From contig JAPOYX010000013.1 in NCBI GenBank assembly GCA_026706345.1, positions 1 to 58,334 of the forward strand: a stretch of 58,334 nt of DNA, in the 5' to 3' direction. The notes below the pieces were generated by a model. The model searched no databases. It was not told where the DNA came from and saw only the letters and a program-made list of their open reading frames with translations. Position numbers and translations under genes: made by a program. Source of the DNA: Gemmatimonadota bacterium (GTDB taxonomy: Bacteria; JAAXHH01). Of the stretch, positions 38,801 through 44,846 are shown in pieces; within the stretch, counting starts at the first letter, position 1; the number at the start of each line of letters is the position of its first letter.

Positions 38801-39176
38801 GCATTTCGGTATCGAGGACGTAGGAAAGCACGGATGTCCGCCACAGTTTCCTGAACTGCGCCGAGCTGCGAAGCCGGTAATACTGGTCAAAAGAAAGGAC
38901 CAGCGGCACGCGCCGGTCCAGTCCTTCGTCGTCGATGAACGCGAGTAGCTGGAGGTCGGGATAAACGATGGTCCGTCCGCCCGAAGGCCGCGGCCGGTCG
39001 GTGAGGGTACGTAACGGGGATCTGTTTTGCCCGTGGGCGATTTCGTCAACCTCTTCGAAAGTTACGATATGCAGCCGTGCGCTTTCGAGCCGGATCTGCG
39101 GACCTTCCGCCTGTGCGGCGAAGGTCCACAGAGATACCAGCACGTGGCTGAGGAAAATTGTGCAAATGCGTTTCAT
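32886..39176 (-). CDS. sprA: SprA, type IX secretion outer-membrane translocon
   Basis: 2096 residues with a signal peptide (ending near FAAQAEG). Size and sequence match SprA/SOV: repeated motifs such as NVSMKQNQEFTVTGNIGEKI and LGDGFIDDFEGS, Asp-rich calcium-type loops (DVNDDGRLDTEDDRSDGYGN), and a long beta-strand-rich C-terminal half of outer-membrane barrel type. SprA forms the 36-strand barrel through which T9SS cargo leaves the cell in Bacteroidota. No other T9SS gene is in the window. Finding it in a GC-rich genome with this gene set supports an FCB-group host. The stop codon region is duplicated (32843-32894). Confidence 0.93.
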   Translation of the reverse strand: MKRICTIFLSHVLVSLWTFAAQAEGPQIRLESARLHIVTFEEVDEIAHGQNRSPLRTLTDRPRPSGGRTIVYPDLQLLAFIDDEGLDRRVPLVLSFDQYYRLRSSAQFRKLWRTSVLSYVLDTEMRMNQEGLLTLDVPVNLPTFLGGGSPVIRILGRQRIEMDMDSRWTEGNASTATNRVSRAPNVSMKQNQEFTVTGNIGEKIEVNIKQNSEAFTDLDNNLAIRYQDVADDGREGNGILKSFEAGNVSLELKNTEFTGYTQQHTGLFGIKMRSQLGNFHLTAIASQEKGEGESATFQAGSQGSSRVIRDLDFRRRTYYFIDERYRRDFSRRDENGYRVASEDSVRVIQVYVSGQLTPTDEPKLVIANAYPDPPVYDSAGALIQGSEEGEYVRGKFKYLESDEFYVNERFGYIALNSPLQEDDILAVYYETVNRDGEVKRYGRLGGDAPLLRLLKRQQERPPDVPDDPAQWGTWQYEWRNVYYLGQTDIDPENFELRIYQLKKEGEHSEVDENGTPYIQLLGLDRRGVDPGSEPDQIVDIDYALLNLERGELIFPDQYPFAPDLTRTAAGELAYPDTQGEGLPDETPEFYTLTAKLVNSQFSTLNKYFMEVKYRNQLSQYSLGRSNIIEGSEIVLLNGEQLQRGSDYIILYEVGQIRFTNEEALSPDADVTVQFQFAPFFKPVSNTLLGVQGEYQFDERSWIKGTLLYRSDKALEQKSRIGRETGRYMMWGIDTRLAFEPDFLTSFMDFISPADLGDETSSLVIEGELAQSVPNPNILGDGFIDDFEGSKEETDLGVRRSGWRPASPPDEYAHGQRGRMIWYNPLEQVDVRQIYPTREVTGRDQLQHVLIMEFDPTEPDLRWGGIHSDSTFNAPWRQSGPDDVMDRWAGLMHPLAGSNVDQTRSRFIELWVNGNRGELHIDLGKISEDVNDDGRLDTEDDRSDGYGNNLLEPEEDIGMDGLRDEEETGYDPVANPDPHGDNFSFEGTMGSAVPVAQVDYSKINGPEDNAGDPDQNRRPDTEDLDYSGFLDSRNDYFKYVVNLSPDHEDTVFVAGGDREYSNWGSPDSWRMYRIPLDNELFVADTTGSEPSENAGQQDVAGGGTAKVNRAFDGVVGVPGFDEIEMVRLWITKVNEPVKMRIASINIVGNQWQEDFSGAIIDSSGNPVPADSLSVDGETFDVAVKNTYDNPGEYTSPPGAIIEYDRVTGLQNKEQSLVLTYTNLQPHHSAQAYRTLFSDQDYTLYNTLRLYIHGSDNFEPDRSPEFFIRFGGGVSDYYEYRTRVLPGWDEANHLRVDFDDLTILKSETESARRTATVTDTTHTVTLSDGKERSVRFKEGPPGEGLMLAIVELEGNRQYRVLGSPALARIRHITVGIYNPYEKPLSGGELWLDELRAGDVRRDRGLAGRLKIDADFADVFSLFGSVRSVGSHFRRIGEEEAKSRTTVMNFTSLLNLGNMLPEDWGLSIPMRFRWRNDLRLPRLQVGSDILLLNQEQREAQRTENTNQSFSASFSKRVGSENPFVAWTMERIRLDFTSTSYFRHTVSRIDTSGSYRARLYYNLTPRSEIQWQILGWTPLPEFITGLTFNPLPVRLELFSEINRDRRIYRSRLTQTVEVEDTGEMESASPDRGERFTRYLNRNVRATMKPFRAVTMNYNLSVSNDMKSDSTVSFARLDFGPETSYRQSVAIDYRPEITTWFRPSYNFTTSYAENRNPLLQPAGASPEARNITFNNQQGVRTNVNMARMASNVFGRSSRGSSQEGSGWFRLNVIDQLAAVFRNLAPVTLDYKISRNQNFFNAISRPTFRERMGLSDHFSVPFDTLGSGGQVTGIQRNREAEANRSSFNLRTGFRFLGATLSVGPTWASTHNRSTSLNRKQNNITWPEMNLRWSPNPRNMGDFGRMFRRIELSSGYSRRKGKNTDLKLTALAAAQGNATSGAADPGEAGITRTTTTNLSPLISFVADLNAGVVLRGNFTTSEQLTQFGTSATDRKDRNRRLTIALDYRLRPGIRIFGKRTSGDINARLQFIRNSSKTLISRIGGDFQPNNGQNQNRFSVTTDYRFSRYVRGGITVELTNTMNVITQQKRLRRGGGLWTEFTFN

Positions 39177-39241
39177 AGATAAACGAAAATAAACCGGGGA
39201 TGTTACACTCGCAACACCTGTTCATAGTACGGAAGTACGAC

Positions 39242-39298
39242 CGGCGGGCGCCTGGCGTTCCATGCAGGAAGGACGGTCGGCGGACGCCTGGCGTTCCA
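39242..39298. repeat. 21-bp near-perfect direct repeat upstream of sprA
   Basis: CGGCGGGCGCCTGGCGTTCCA at 39242-39262 recurs with one change at 39278-39298 (period 36). It lies in the divergent intergenic region before sprA. Confidence 0.85.
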
Positions 39299-39400
39299 CA
39301 CCGGTAACCGCAGGTAAATGGCTTGACAGGGGCCACGGCAGGGATTAGGGTATGCTCGAACCACTTCGAATCTGAAGCAGAAACCTGGAGTTTGCTCCCT

Positions 39401-39517
39401 ATGGAACATCAAACCACCGAATTGACCGCGGGCGGATGGGTCTTTCTGATTCTCGCCTGGACCGTGATCACGGCCGTGACCGCCGCCTGTTTTTACCGGG
39501 TGCGAAAGCTGAAGTAG
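39401..39517 (+). CDS. Small single-pass membrane protein, 38 residues
   Basis: From the ATG at 39401: MEHQTTELTAGGWVFLILAW, then a continuing hydrophobic helix and a basic end RVRKLK. GGAG lies ten bases upstream. Short proteins with a Gly-Gly-Trp and one helix followed by a basic tail are common in bacteria and usually unannotated. Positive-inside rule puts the C-terminus in the cytoplasm. Function unknown. Confidence 0.6.
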   Translation: MEHQTTELTAGGWVFLILAWTVITAVTAACFYRVRKLK

Positions 39518-39813
39518 GCCCCGACACGCGAACGGGTTGCCACGGAGTCTCCCGGCTCCATTTTCCACGCCGGTGATCCTCCGCCGATCACTGGCGCGAT
39601 CCTCCGCCGGTCACCGCCGCGTCACCGGTGCGATCTCCCGCCGCTCTCCGGCAGTAGCCTCTGCATGATCCCCCGCCTGTCAGCCGGCGCCAGGCGCTCC
39701 GAACAACCATCCGCCTTTCCACCCTGAACGGACGCCTCGCTTGACATTCGGGCATTTTTGCCTTATCCTGTAACGGTTTTTCCGCCTTCGAACGACACCT
39801 GTAAAGGACGGCC
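39518..39813. repeat. Degenerate CGATCCTCCGCCG repeats before moaD
   Basis: Between about 39571 and 39650 variants of GCGATCCTCCGCCGGTCAC occur three to four times with drift. No gene is seen in this stretch. Confidence 0.5.
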
Positions 39814-40143
39814 ATGCGGATCATCGTGAAGTGTTTCGCCGGGTGCAGGGACGCGGTGGGCGCGACATCGGTTTCAGTGGATGTTCCAGCGGGAACCACC
39901 GTGGGCGAGGCCTTTGCGGGGCTGATCGAGTCCTATCCTGGCCTCGCGGGTTACGACCGGAGCGTGATGCTGGCCGTGAACCGTGAGTACGCCGATCGGC
40001 AGGCGGTGCTGGAAGATGGGGATGAACTGGCGTGCATTCCGCCTGTGAGCGGCGGCGCGGATACGGTTTCCGCCTGTGAGCGGCGGCGCGGTTCTTCGAT
40101 GAAGGAGCATAATCAAGCGCGTGTACAGGATCACGACCGATAG
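39814..40143 (+). CDS. moaD: Molybdopterin synthase small subunit MoaD, with aberrant C-terminal tail
   Basis: 109 residues; AAAGGA lies before the ATG. Residues 1-81 are a normal ubiquitin-like MoaD (IIVKCFAGCRDAVG, VMLAVNREYA, LACIPPVSGG). MoaD must end in Gly-Gly so that MoaE can accept its thiocarboxylate; here G80-G81 is followed by 28 residues (ADTVSACERRRG onward). The cause is visible: TTCCGCCTGTGAGCGGCGGC and four more bases are duplicated at 40037-40060 and 40068-40091 with a 31-base offset, which shifts the frame. Undoing it gives VSGGAVLR then stop. Unless the tail is clipped, this MoaD should be inactive. It overlaps moaE. Confidence 0.85.
   Translation: MRIIVKCFAGCRDAVGATSVSVDVPAGTTVGEAFAGLIESYPGLAGYDRSVMLAVNREYADRQAVLEDGDELACIPPVSGGADTVSACERRRGSSMKEHNQARVQDHDR
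40037..40091. repeat. 24-bp out-of-frame direct duplication in moaD
   Basis: Two identical copies, 40037-40060 and 40068-40091, period 31. Each encodes the PPVSGG end region of MoaD. Confidence 0.95.
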
Positions 40144-40534
40144 AATCGAGCCGGACGCCCTCTTCGAATGGGTTCTCAAGCCCCACCACGGCGCGGTGGT
40201 CACCTTTGCCGGCACGGTGCGGGACAACACGGATGGCCGGCGGACGCTTCGGCTGGAGTACGAGGCCTACGCCGAGATGGCCGAAGCCAAGATGCAGGAA
40301 GTGGGCGAGGAAATCCGCGAGCGGTGGGACATCGAGGACGTGGCCATGATACACCGTGTCGGCACGCTCGAGATCGGGGAAATCAGCATCCTGATTTCCG
40401 TGGCGACCCCCCATCGTAAGCATGCATTCGAGGCCTGTTCCTACGCGATCGACCGCGTAAAGCAGATCGTGCCCGTCTGGAAGAAAGAAATCCGGGCAGA
40501 CGGGGAGTGGGAATGGGTGGAACGCAGTTCCTGA
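40121..40534 (+). CDS. moaE: Molybdopterin synthase large subunit MoaE
   Basis: 137 residues from a GTG at 40121, the start that matches the family (YRITTDRIEPDALFEWV). MoaE motifs: HGAVVTFAGTVRDNTDGR, LEYEAYAEMAEAKM, HRVGTLEIGE, PHRKHAFEACSYAID and the catalytic Lys in WKKEI. MoaE with MoaD inserts two sulfurs into cPMP to make molybdopterin. The ribosome site is weak (GGAG 16 bases upstream), so translation may depend on coupling to the overlapping moaD frame. Confidence 0.93.
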   Translation: MYRITTDRIEPDALFEWVLKPHHGAVVTFAGTVRDNTDGRRTLRLEYEAYAEMAEAKMQEVGEEIRERWDIEDVAMIHRVGTLEIGEISILISVATPHRKHAFEACSYAIDRVKQIVPVWKKEIRADGEWEWVERSS

Positions 40535-40549
40535 AAACCGGCCCCTGCC

Positions 40550-41701
40550 ATGATCTACTTCGACCACAACGCGGCGCCGCCGGTGGACCCCCGCGTCATC
40601 GACGCGATGGTGCCCTATCTCAGGGAACACGCCGGCAATCCGTCCAGCCTGCACCGGCTGGGCGCGGAGGCGCGCCGGGCGCTGGACCGGGCGCGCGGCC
40701 AGGTCGCCGGACTGATCGGCGCAGGTCCGGGCGAGATCGTATTCACGGCCTGCGGTACGGAAGCGGACAACCTGGCCGTCAAGGGGCTGGCGCAGGCGAG
40801 GACGAATCAGGGCCGGCACATCGTTGTATCCAGCATTGAGCATCATGCGGTGCTCTACGCCGCGAAAGCCATGGAACGGCAGGGGTTCGCCGTCACGCAG
40901 GTCCCTGCCGACGGGGACGGCGTCGTGCAACCTGACCGGGTTGCACGGGCTATGCGGGAAGATACCGTCCTCGTTTCCGTCATGCTCGCAAACGATGAGA
41001 CCGGTACCATCCAGCCCGTGCGCGAAATCGCCGGAGTCGCCCGCCGTCGCGGCGCGGTCATGCATACGGACGCCGTAGCGGCCGTAGGGCGGCTGCCCGT
41101 CAACGTTGATGAGTTGAACGTCGATGCTCTCTCCCTTTCCGCCCGGACCCTGAACGGCCCACCCGGCGCCGGCGCCCTCTATTTGAAGGCAGGCACCCGG
41201 CTGCGCCCCCAGGTGGAAGGAGGCGTGCAGGAAGAGGGCCGCCGCGGCGGCCACGAGAACATCCCCGCCATCGTGGGGTTCGGCAGGGCGGCGGAACTGG
41301 CGGTGGAAGAATTACCCCGCCGGATCGACCGGCTGAAGCGGCTGGATGAGGCGCTGTTGCGCGGTTTGAAGGATCGCCTGCCGGATATCTCTATCAATGG
41401 GCATCCCCTCCAGCGCGTACCGGGTCACCTGAACCTGTGGATACCGGAGGCCGACGGGGAATCCCTCGTGCTGATGCTCGACGCCCGGGGAATCGCCGTC
41501 TCCGTCGGTTCCTCGTGCGCCGCTCACGCGTTCAAGCCCTCTCACGTGCTGTTGGCCCTGGGGCGGACGGCGGCCGAGGCCCGATGCTCGCTGCTGGTCA
41601 CCGTTGGTCCGGACACCGGGGAATCCGAGGTCGAGGAGGCACTGGACGCGCTCGCCGAGGTTGTGGGCGAACTGCGCGCTATCGCTGGCGTGAGCGTCTG
41701 A
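40550..41701 (+). CDS. Cysteine-desulfurase-like protein lacking the PLP lysine
   Basis: 383 residues, full length for the IscS/NifS class. Present: YFDHNAAPPVDP, GNPSSLHRLG, SSIEHHAVL (PLP-stacking His), ANDETGTIQP, HTDAVAAVG (PLP Asp) and the active-site loop SVGSSCAAHAFKPSHVL with C323. The Schiff-base segment, usually SGHKxxGPKG, reads S197-A-R-T200-LNGPPG: His is Arg and the lysine is Thr. The Gln after the PLP Asp (DAxQ) is Ala. Without that lysine normal desulfurase chemistry is not expected. It may be a sulfur carrier through C323, a PLP-independent variant or a regulatory pseudoenzyme. It is sandwiched between moaE and tusA, so a sulfur-relay role is likely. Confidence 0.82.
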   Translation: MIYFDHNAAPPVDPRVIDAMVPYLREHAGNPSSLHRLGAEARRALDRARGQVAGLIGAGPGEIVFTACGTEADNLAVKGLAQARTNQGRHIVVSSIEHHAVLYAAKAMERQGFAVTQVPADGDGVVQPDRVARAMREDTVLVSVMLANDETGTIQPVREIAGVARRRGAVMHTDAVAAVGRLPVNVDELNVDALSLSARTLNGPPGAGALYLKAGTRLRPQVEGGVQEEGRRGGHENIPAIVGFGRAAELAVEELPRRIDRLKRLDEALLRGLKDRLPDISINGHPLQRVPGHLNLWIPEADGESLVLMLDARGIAVSVGSSCAAHAFKPSHVLLALGRTAAEARCSLLVTVGPDTGESEVEEALDALAEVVGELRAIAGVSV

Positions 41702-41787
41702 CTCGACCGGCGTAAATGTCGGCCGCGAGGCATGCGCGAAGGTCGGGGATGACTAAGGCACAACAGCAGCGGAGGCAATGACGAGAC

Positions 41788-42021
41788 ATGATCCAGGCGG
41801 CCAAGACCCTCGATACCTACGGCCTGCTCTGTCCCGTGCCGATCATGAAGACCGCGTCGGCCATCAGGGAGATCGCCGTGGGTGACGTGCTCGAAGTGCT
41901 GGCCGACGATCCGCAGATCCTGGAAGACATGCCGGCCTGGTGCGCGAGTAACGGGCACGCCCTGCTCGATACGATCGAAGAAGATGAAGAGTTCAGGTTA
42001 TATGTCAGAAAGGTAAAATGA
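41788..42021 (+). CDS. tusA: TusA-family sulfur carrier
   Basis: 77 residues. The hallmark CPxP lies in TYGLLCPVPIMKTASAI, with the persulfide Cys at residue 15. TusA proteins carry sulfane sulfur from cysteine desulfurases to tRNA thiolation, molybdenum-cofactor or Fe-S pathways. The flanking desulfurase-like gene and the PP-loop thiolase-like gene two genes downstream fit this. A selenium role (YedF/SirA type) is possible given the predicted selenoprotein, but that is inference. Confidence 0.92.
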   Translation: MIQAAKTLDTYGLLCPVPIMKTASAIREIAVGDVLEVLADDPQILEDMPAWCASNGHALLDTIEEDEEFRLYVRKVK

Positions 42022-42111
42022 TTGCAATGGCGTGTCCCGGAGTGTATTTTGCGCAACGAGATTCAGCCGTAGCGCGCTTCGCGGCAGATCGCCGCCGAAT
42101 GGGAGAAAAAG

Positions 42112-43188
42112 ATGGCCCATGAAGTGACCATGCGGGACGTTGTGGACCGATTGAAGCAGATCATGTACCCGGGATTCGACCGCGACATCGTCTCCTTCGG
42201 CCTGGTCAAGAACGTGCAGGCCTCCGACGGTCACGTGGCCTTCAGCCTGGCGTTTTCCACACAGGACGAATCCATGCGGCGCCAGATCACCCTGACGGCC
42301 AAAGAAGCGGTGGAACGCATGCCCGGAGTGCAGGACGTGCAGATCACCGGACCGCCGCCGGGACAATCGGCTACGGCCCAGGGGCACGCGGGCGGGCCGG
42401 CGGGGCAGCCCGGACAGCCCGGGAAAATCGAATTGCCGGGAGTCAAGACCATCGTGGCGGTAGCCAGCGGCAAGGGCGGCGTGGGCAAATCCACGGTCTC
42501 GGTGAACCTGTCCGTAGCCCTGGCCGACGCCGGTGCGAGCGTGGGCCTGCTCGACGCCGACATATATGGTCCCAGCATCCCGACCATGATGGGCGTGAAG
42601 GACCAGCCCGGCGTGGTGGGGCAGAAGATCCTGCCCATGATCGCCCACGACATAAAAATGATGTCCTTCGGATTCCTGATACCCGAAGACCAGTCGGTCA
42701 CCTGGCGGGGTCCCATGGTCCACCAGGCCGTGCAGCAACTCTTGCGCGACGTCCTGTGGGGAGAACTGGACTGCCTCGTCATCGACATGCCCCCGGGTAC
42801 GGGGGACGCGCACCTGACGCTGACCCAGTCCGTGCCGCTGACCGGCGGCCTGGTGGTGACGACGCCGCAGGACGTGGCCCTGATCGATGCGCGGCGCGGC
42901 GTGGCCATGTTCCAGCAGGTGAACGTGCCCATACTCGGCATCGTCGAAAACATGAGCTATTTCAACTGTCCCCACTGCGGCGAGCGCACGGATATCTTCA
43001 CGACGGGCGGAGGCAAGCGGGCCAGCGAGGCGCTGGGCGTGCCCTTCGTCGGCGAGCTGCCCATCGATCCGGCGGTCTGCCTGGCGGGCGACCAGGGCAC
43101 GCCGATCGTCCGACGGGAACCGGACTCGCAGCAGACGGAAGCCTTCCGCCAGGTGGCGGAGACGCTGCGGGCGTCGATCGGGGTGTGA
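42112..43188 (+). CDS. mrp: Mrp/NBP35-type Fe-S carrier ATPase (ApbC)
   Basis: 358 residues. An N-terminal MIP18/DUF59 domain (about 1-80) is followed by a Gly/Gln/Pro-rich linker (GPPPGQSATAQGHAGGPAG, about 83-105). The ATPase domain has a deviant Walker A VASGKGGVGKSTVSVN, LDADIYGPSIP, VIDMPPGTGDAHL and the Fe-S CxxC in FNCPHCGE. Mrp proteins bind and transfer [4Fe-4S] clusters. GGGAG precedes the ATG. It continues the sulfur-transfer gene set. Confidence 0.94.
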   Translation: MAHEVTMRDVVDRLKQIMYPGFDRDIVSFGLVKNVQASDGHVAFSLAFSTQDESMRRQITLTAKEAVERMPGVQDVQITGPPPGQSATAQGHAGGPAGQPGQPGKIELPGVKTIVAVASGKGGVGKSTVSVNLSVALADAGASVGLLDADIYGPSIPTMMGVKDQPGVVGQKILPMIAHDIKMMSFGFLIPEDQSVTWRGPMVHQAVQQLLRDVLWGELDCLVIDMPPGTGDAHLTLTQSVPLTGGLVVTTPQDVALIDARRGVAMFQQVNVPILGIVENMSYFNCPHCGERTDIFTTGGGKRASEALGVPFVGELPIDPAVCLAGDQGTPIVRREPDSQQTEAFRQVAETLRASIGV

Positions 43189-43266
43189 GGATTCGGTGTC
43201 TGACGGAACGCGGCAGATTTTGGGAGAAACCCTGATCCGGTGAGCGGTCCGGAAGGAGAATAGACC

Positions 43267-44307
43267 ATGTCCAAACCCGTGAAAGCAGTCGGATTGCTGT
43301 CCGGCGGACTGGACAGCACGATCGCGGCCGCCATGCTGATGCGGCAGGGCATCGAAATACAGGGGCTCACGTTTTACACCGGTTTTTGCGTGGTGGAGCA
43401 CAACCGCAGGTCCAAGACGCGGAAGCGCAAGAAACCGGTGCGCAACGAGGCCCTTCAGGCCGGCGCCAAGCTGGACCTGCCCGTCGAGATGATCGACATC
43501 TCTGGACCGGACTACCTGAAAGTCCTGACCGATCCGAAATACGGCTACGGAAAAACCGTGAATCCATGTATCGACTGCCGCATCTTCATGTTCAGGCGGG
43601 CCCGGCAGTACATGGACGAGATCGGCGCCCAGTTCATGTTCACCGGCGAGGTCCTCGGCCAGCGGCCCATGTCCCAGCGCCGCCAGCCCATGAACGTCAT
43701 CGACCGGGACGCCGAACTCGACGGCCTGCTGCTGCGCCCTCTCTCCGCCAAGCGCCTGCCGCCCACCGTGCCGGAACAGGAGGGGTGGGTGGACCGGGAG
43801 CAACTGGGCGACATCCAGGGCCGTTCCCGCCAGAAGCAGATGGAACTGGCCGAGGAGTACGGCATCGAGGACTATCCTTCGCCCGCTGGGGGCTGCTGCT
43901 ACCTGACCGACCAGAACTTCGGCCGTCGCATCCTCGATTTTTTCGAACACGAGGGCAAGGAAAACCTGACCATGGACGACGTGATGCTCCTCAAGATCGG
44001 CCGCCACTTCCGCGTCAAGCCCGATGTGAAAGTGGTGATGGGCAGGGAAGAAGGGGAAAACAAGTTCCTGGAACGCTACGCCCCGGGCCGCTGGAGACTG
44101 GAGACCAAGGACGTAACGGGTCCGACCACCCTCGTCGAGGGCCATCCTACCGACGACGACCTCCGGCAGATCGCGGGCATGACCGTCCGTTACGCGGGGT
44201 CGAAGGCCGATGCCGGCACCCCGGTGGCCTGCCGCTACGAAGATGACGAGCGCATCCTCGAACCGTCCCCGGTCGAGGAGTCTGTGCTGGAGGCGTGGCG
44301 GATTTAG
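43267..44307 (+). CDS. PP-loop ATPase related to tRNA thiolases (MnmA/ThiI-like)
   Basis: 346 residues. The PP-loop SGGLDS is at 12-17 (VGLLSGGLDSTIAAAML), followed by YGYGKTVNPCIDCRIFMF with a Cys pair, TGEVLGQRPMSQRR, GWVDREQLGDI and SPAGGCCYLTD. Such proteins activate a nucleotide or carbonyl with ATP and then thiolate it; this branch is often labelled tRNA methyltransferase or ThiI-like, and its target base has not been settled as far as I know. With tusA and the desulfurase-like gene upstream, a tRNA sulfur (or selenium) modification is likely. GGAGAA sits before the ATG. Confidence 0.8.
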   Translation: MSKPVKAVGLLSGGLDSTIAAAMLMRQGIEIQGLTFYTGFCVVEHNRRSKTRKRKKPVRNEALQAGAKLDLPVEMIDISGPDYLKVLTDPKYGYGKTVNPCIDCRIFMFRRARQYMDEIGAQFMFTGEVLGQRPMSQRRQPMNVIDRDAELDGLLLRPLSAKRLPPTVPEQEGWVDREQLGDIQGRSRQKQMELAEEYGIEDYPSPAGGCCYLTDQNFGRRILDFFEHEGKENLTMDDVMLLKIGRHFRVKPDVKVVMGREEGENKFLERYAPGRWRLETKDVTGPTTLVEGHPTDDDLRQIAGMTVRYAGSKADAGTPVACRYEDDERILEPSPVEESVLEAWRI

Positions 44308-44443
44308 GGCCGGTTAGTGTGCGGCCCTGAGCACTCATCAGGGCGCGAATCGCCCCCTTACACTTAAACCCACAGTCTTATTGTAGCACGAAAACTGGCG
44401 GTTTAGTGCGCTAGATCGTGAATATGGATCTCGACTGAAATGA

Positions 44444-44477
44444 TGTAGCTCGTAGAGGCTACAAGGAGATCGTTCAT
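44444..44477 (+). repeat. Second copy of the relB leader without its gene
   Basis: GGCTACAAGGAGATCGTTCAT at 44457-44477 is identical to 45223-45243 in front of relB, and both are preceded by GTAGCT. Here no start codon follows, so it looks like the remnant of a duplicated antitoxin leader or operator upstream of higBA. Confidence 0.75.
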
Positions 44478-44496
44478 AATAAGTACCGAAATAGTG

Positions 44497-44543
44497 AAGT
44501 GTCTCCTTTTCTGTTCGTGGTTGACAAGTGACAATAGACACTT
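44497..44543. promoter_or_regulatory. Inverted repeat upstream of higB, candidate operator
   Basis: AAGTGTCT (44497-44504) and AGACACTT (44536-44543) are perfect inverted repeats flanking a TTGACA at 44521. HigA antitoxins autoregulate through such sites. No convincing -10 box at correct distance ahead of the higB start is seen. Confidence 0.35.
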
Positions 44544-44550
44544 TACATTA

Positions 44551-44829
44551 ATGATTCGCAGTTTTCGACATCGGGAGCTAAGACGCTTATACGAGCGCGG
44601 AGATCCCAGCCTCATTCGTACCGACCTGCGCGAGAGAGTCGAAGTGATGCTGGCACAACTCGACGTGGCAGAAAACGTGAACGCAATGCGTCTATCCAGA
44701 TATCGGCTGCACGCTCTCAAGGGTAACCTAAAAAGCCATTGGTCGATCACCGTGAAAGCCAATTGGCGTATCATCTTCCGCTTCGAGAACGGAAATGTCT
44801 ACGACGTAGATATGATTGATTATCACTGA
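44551..44829 (+). CDS. higB: HigB-type mRNA interferase toxin (RelE superfamily)
   Basis: 92 residues from the ATG at 44551, which gives the family's MIRSFRHRELRRLYERGD start. LHALKGNLKSHWSITVKANWRIIFRF and a final YDVDMIDYH are typical of HigB toxins encoded before their antitoxin. HigB cuts mRNA on the ribosome. No ribosome site is visible before the ATG. higA starts 17 bases after the stop. This pair and the following relB have lower GC and different codon use from neighbours, suggesting acquisition. Confidence 0.9.
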   Translation: MIRSFRHRELRRLYERGDPSLIRTDLRERVEVMLAQLDVAENVNAMRLSRYRLHALKGNLKSHWSITVKANWRIIFRFENGNVYDVDMIDYH

Positions 44830-44846
44830 AGAAAGTAGGATCGAAA

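Noticed and set aside
44521-44549. TTGACA with TACATT 17 bases later as the higB promoter
   Set aside because: The start codon is at 44551, so transcription would begin inside the gene. The spacing makes this unlikely as the main promoter.
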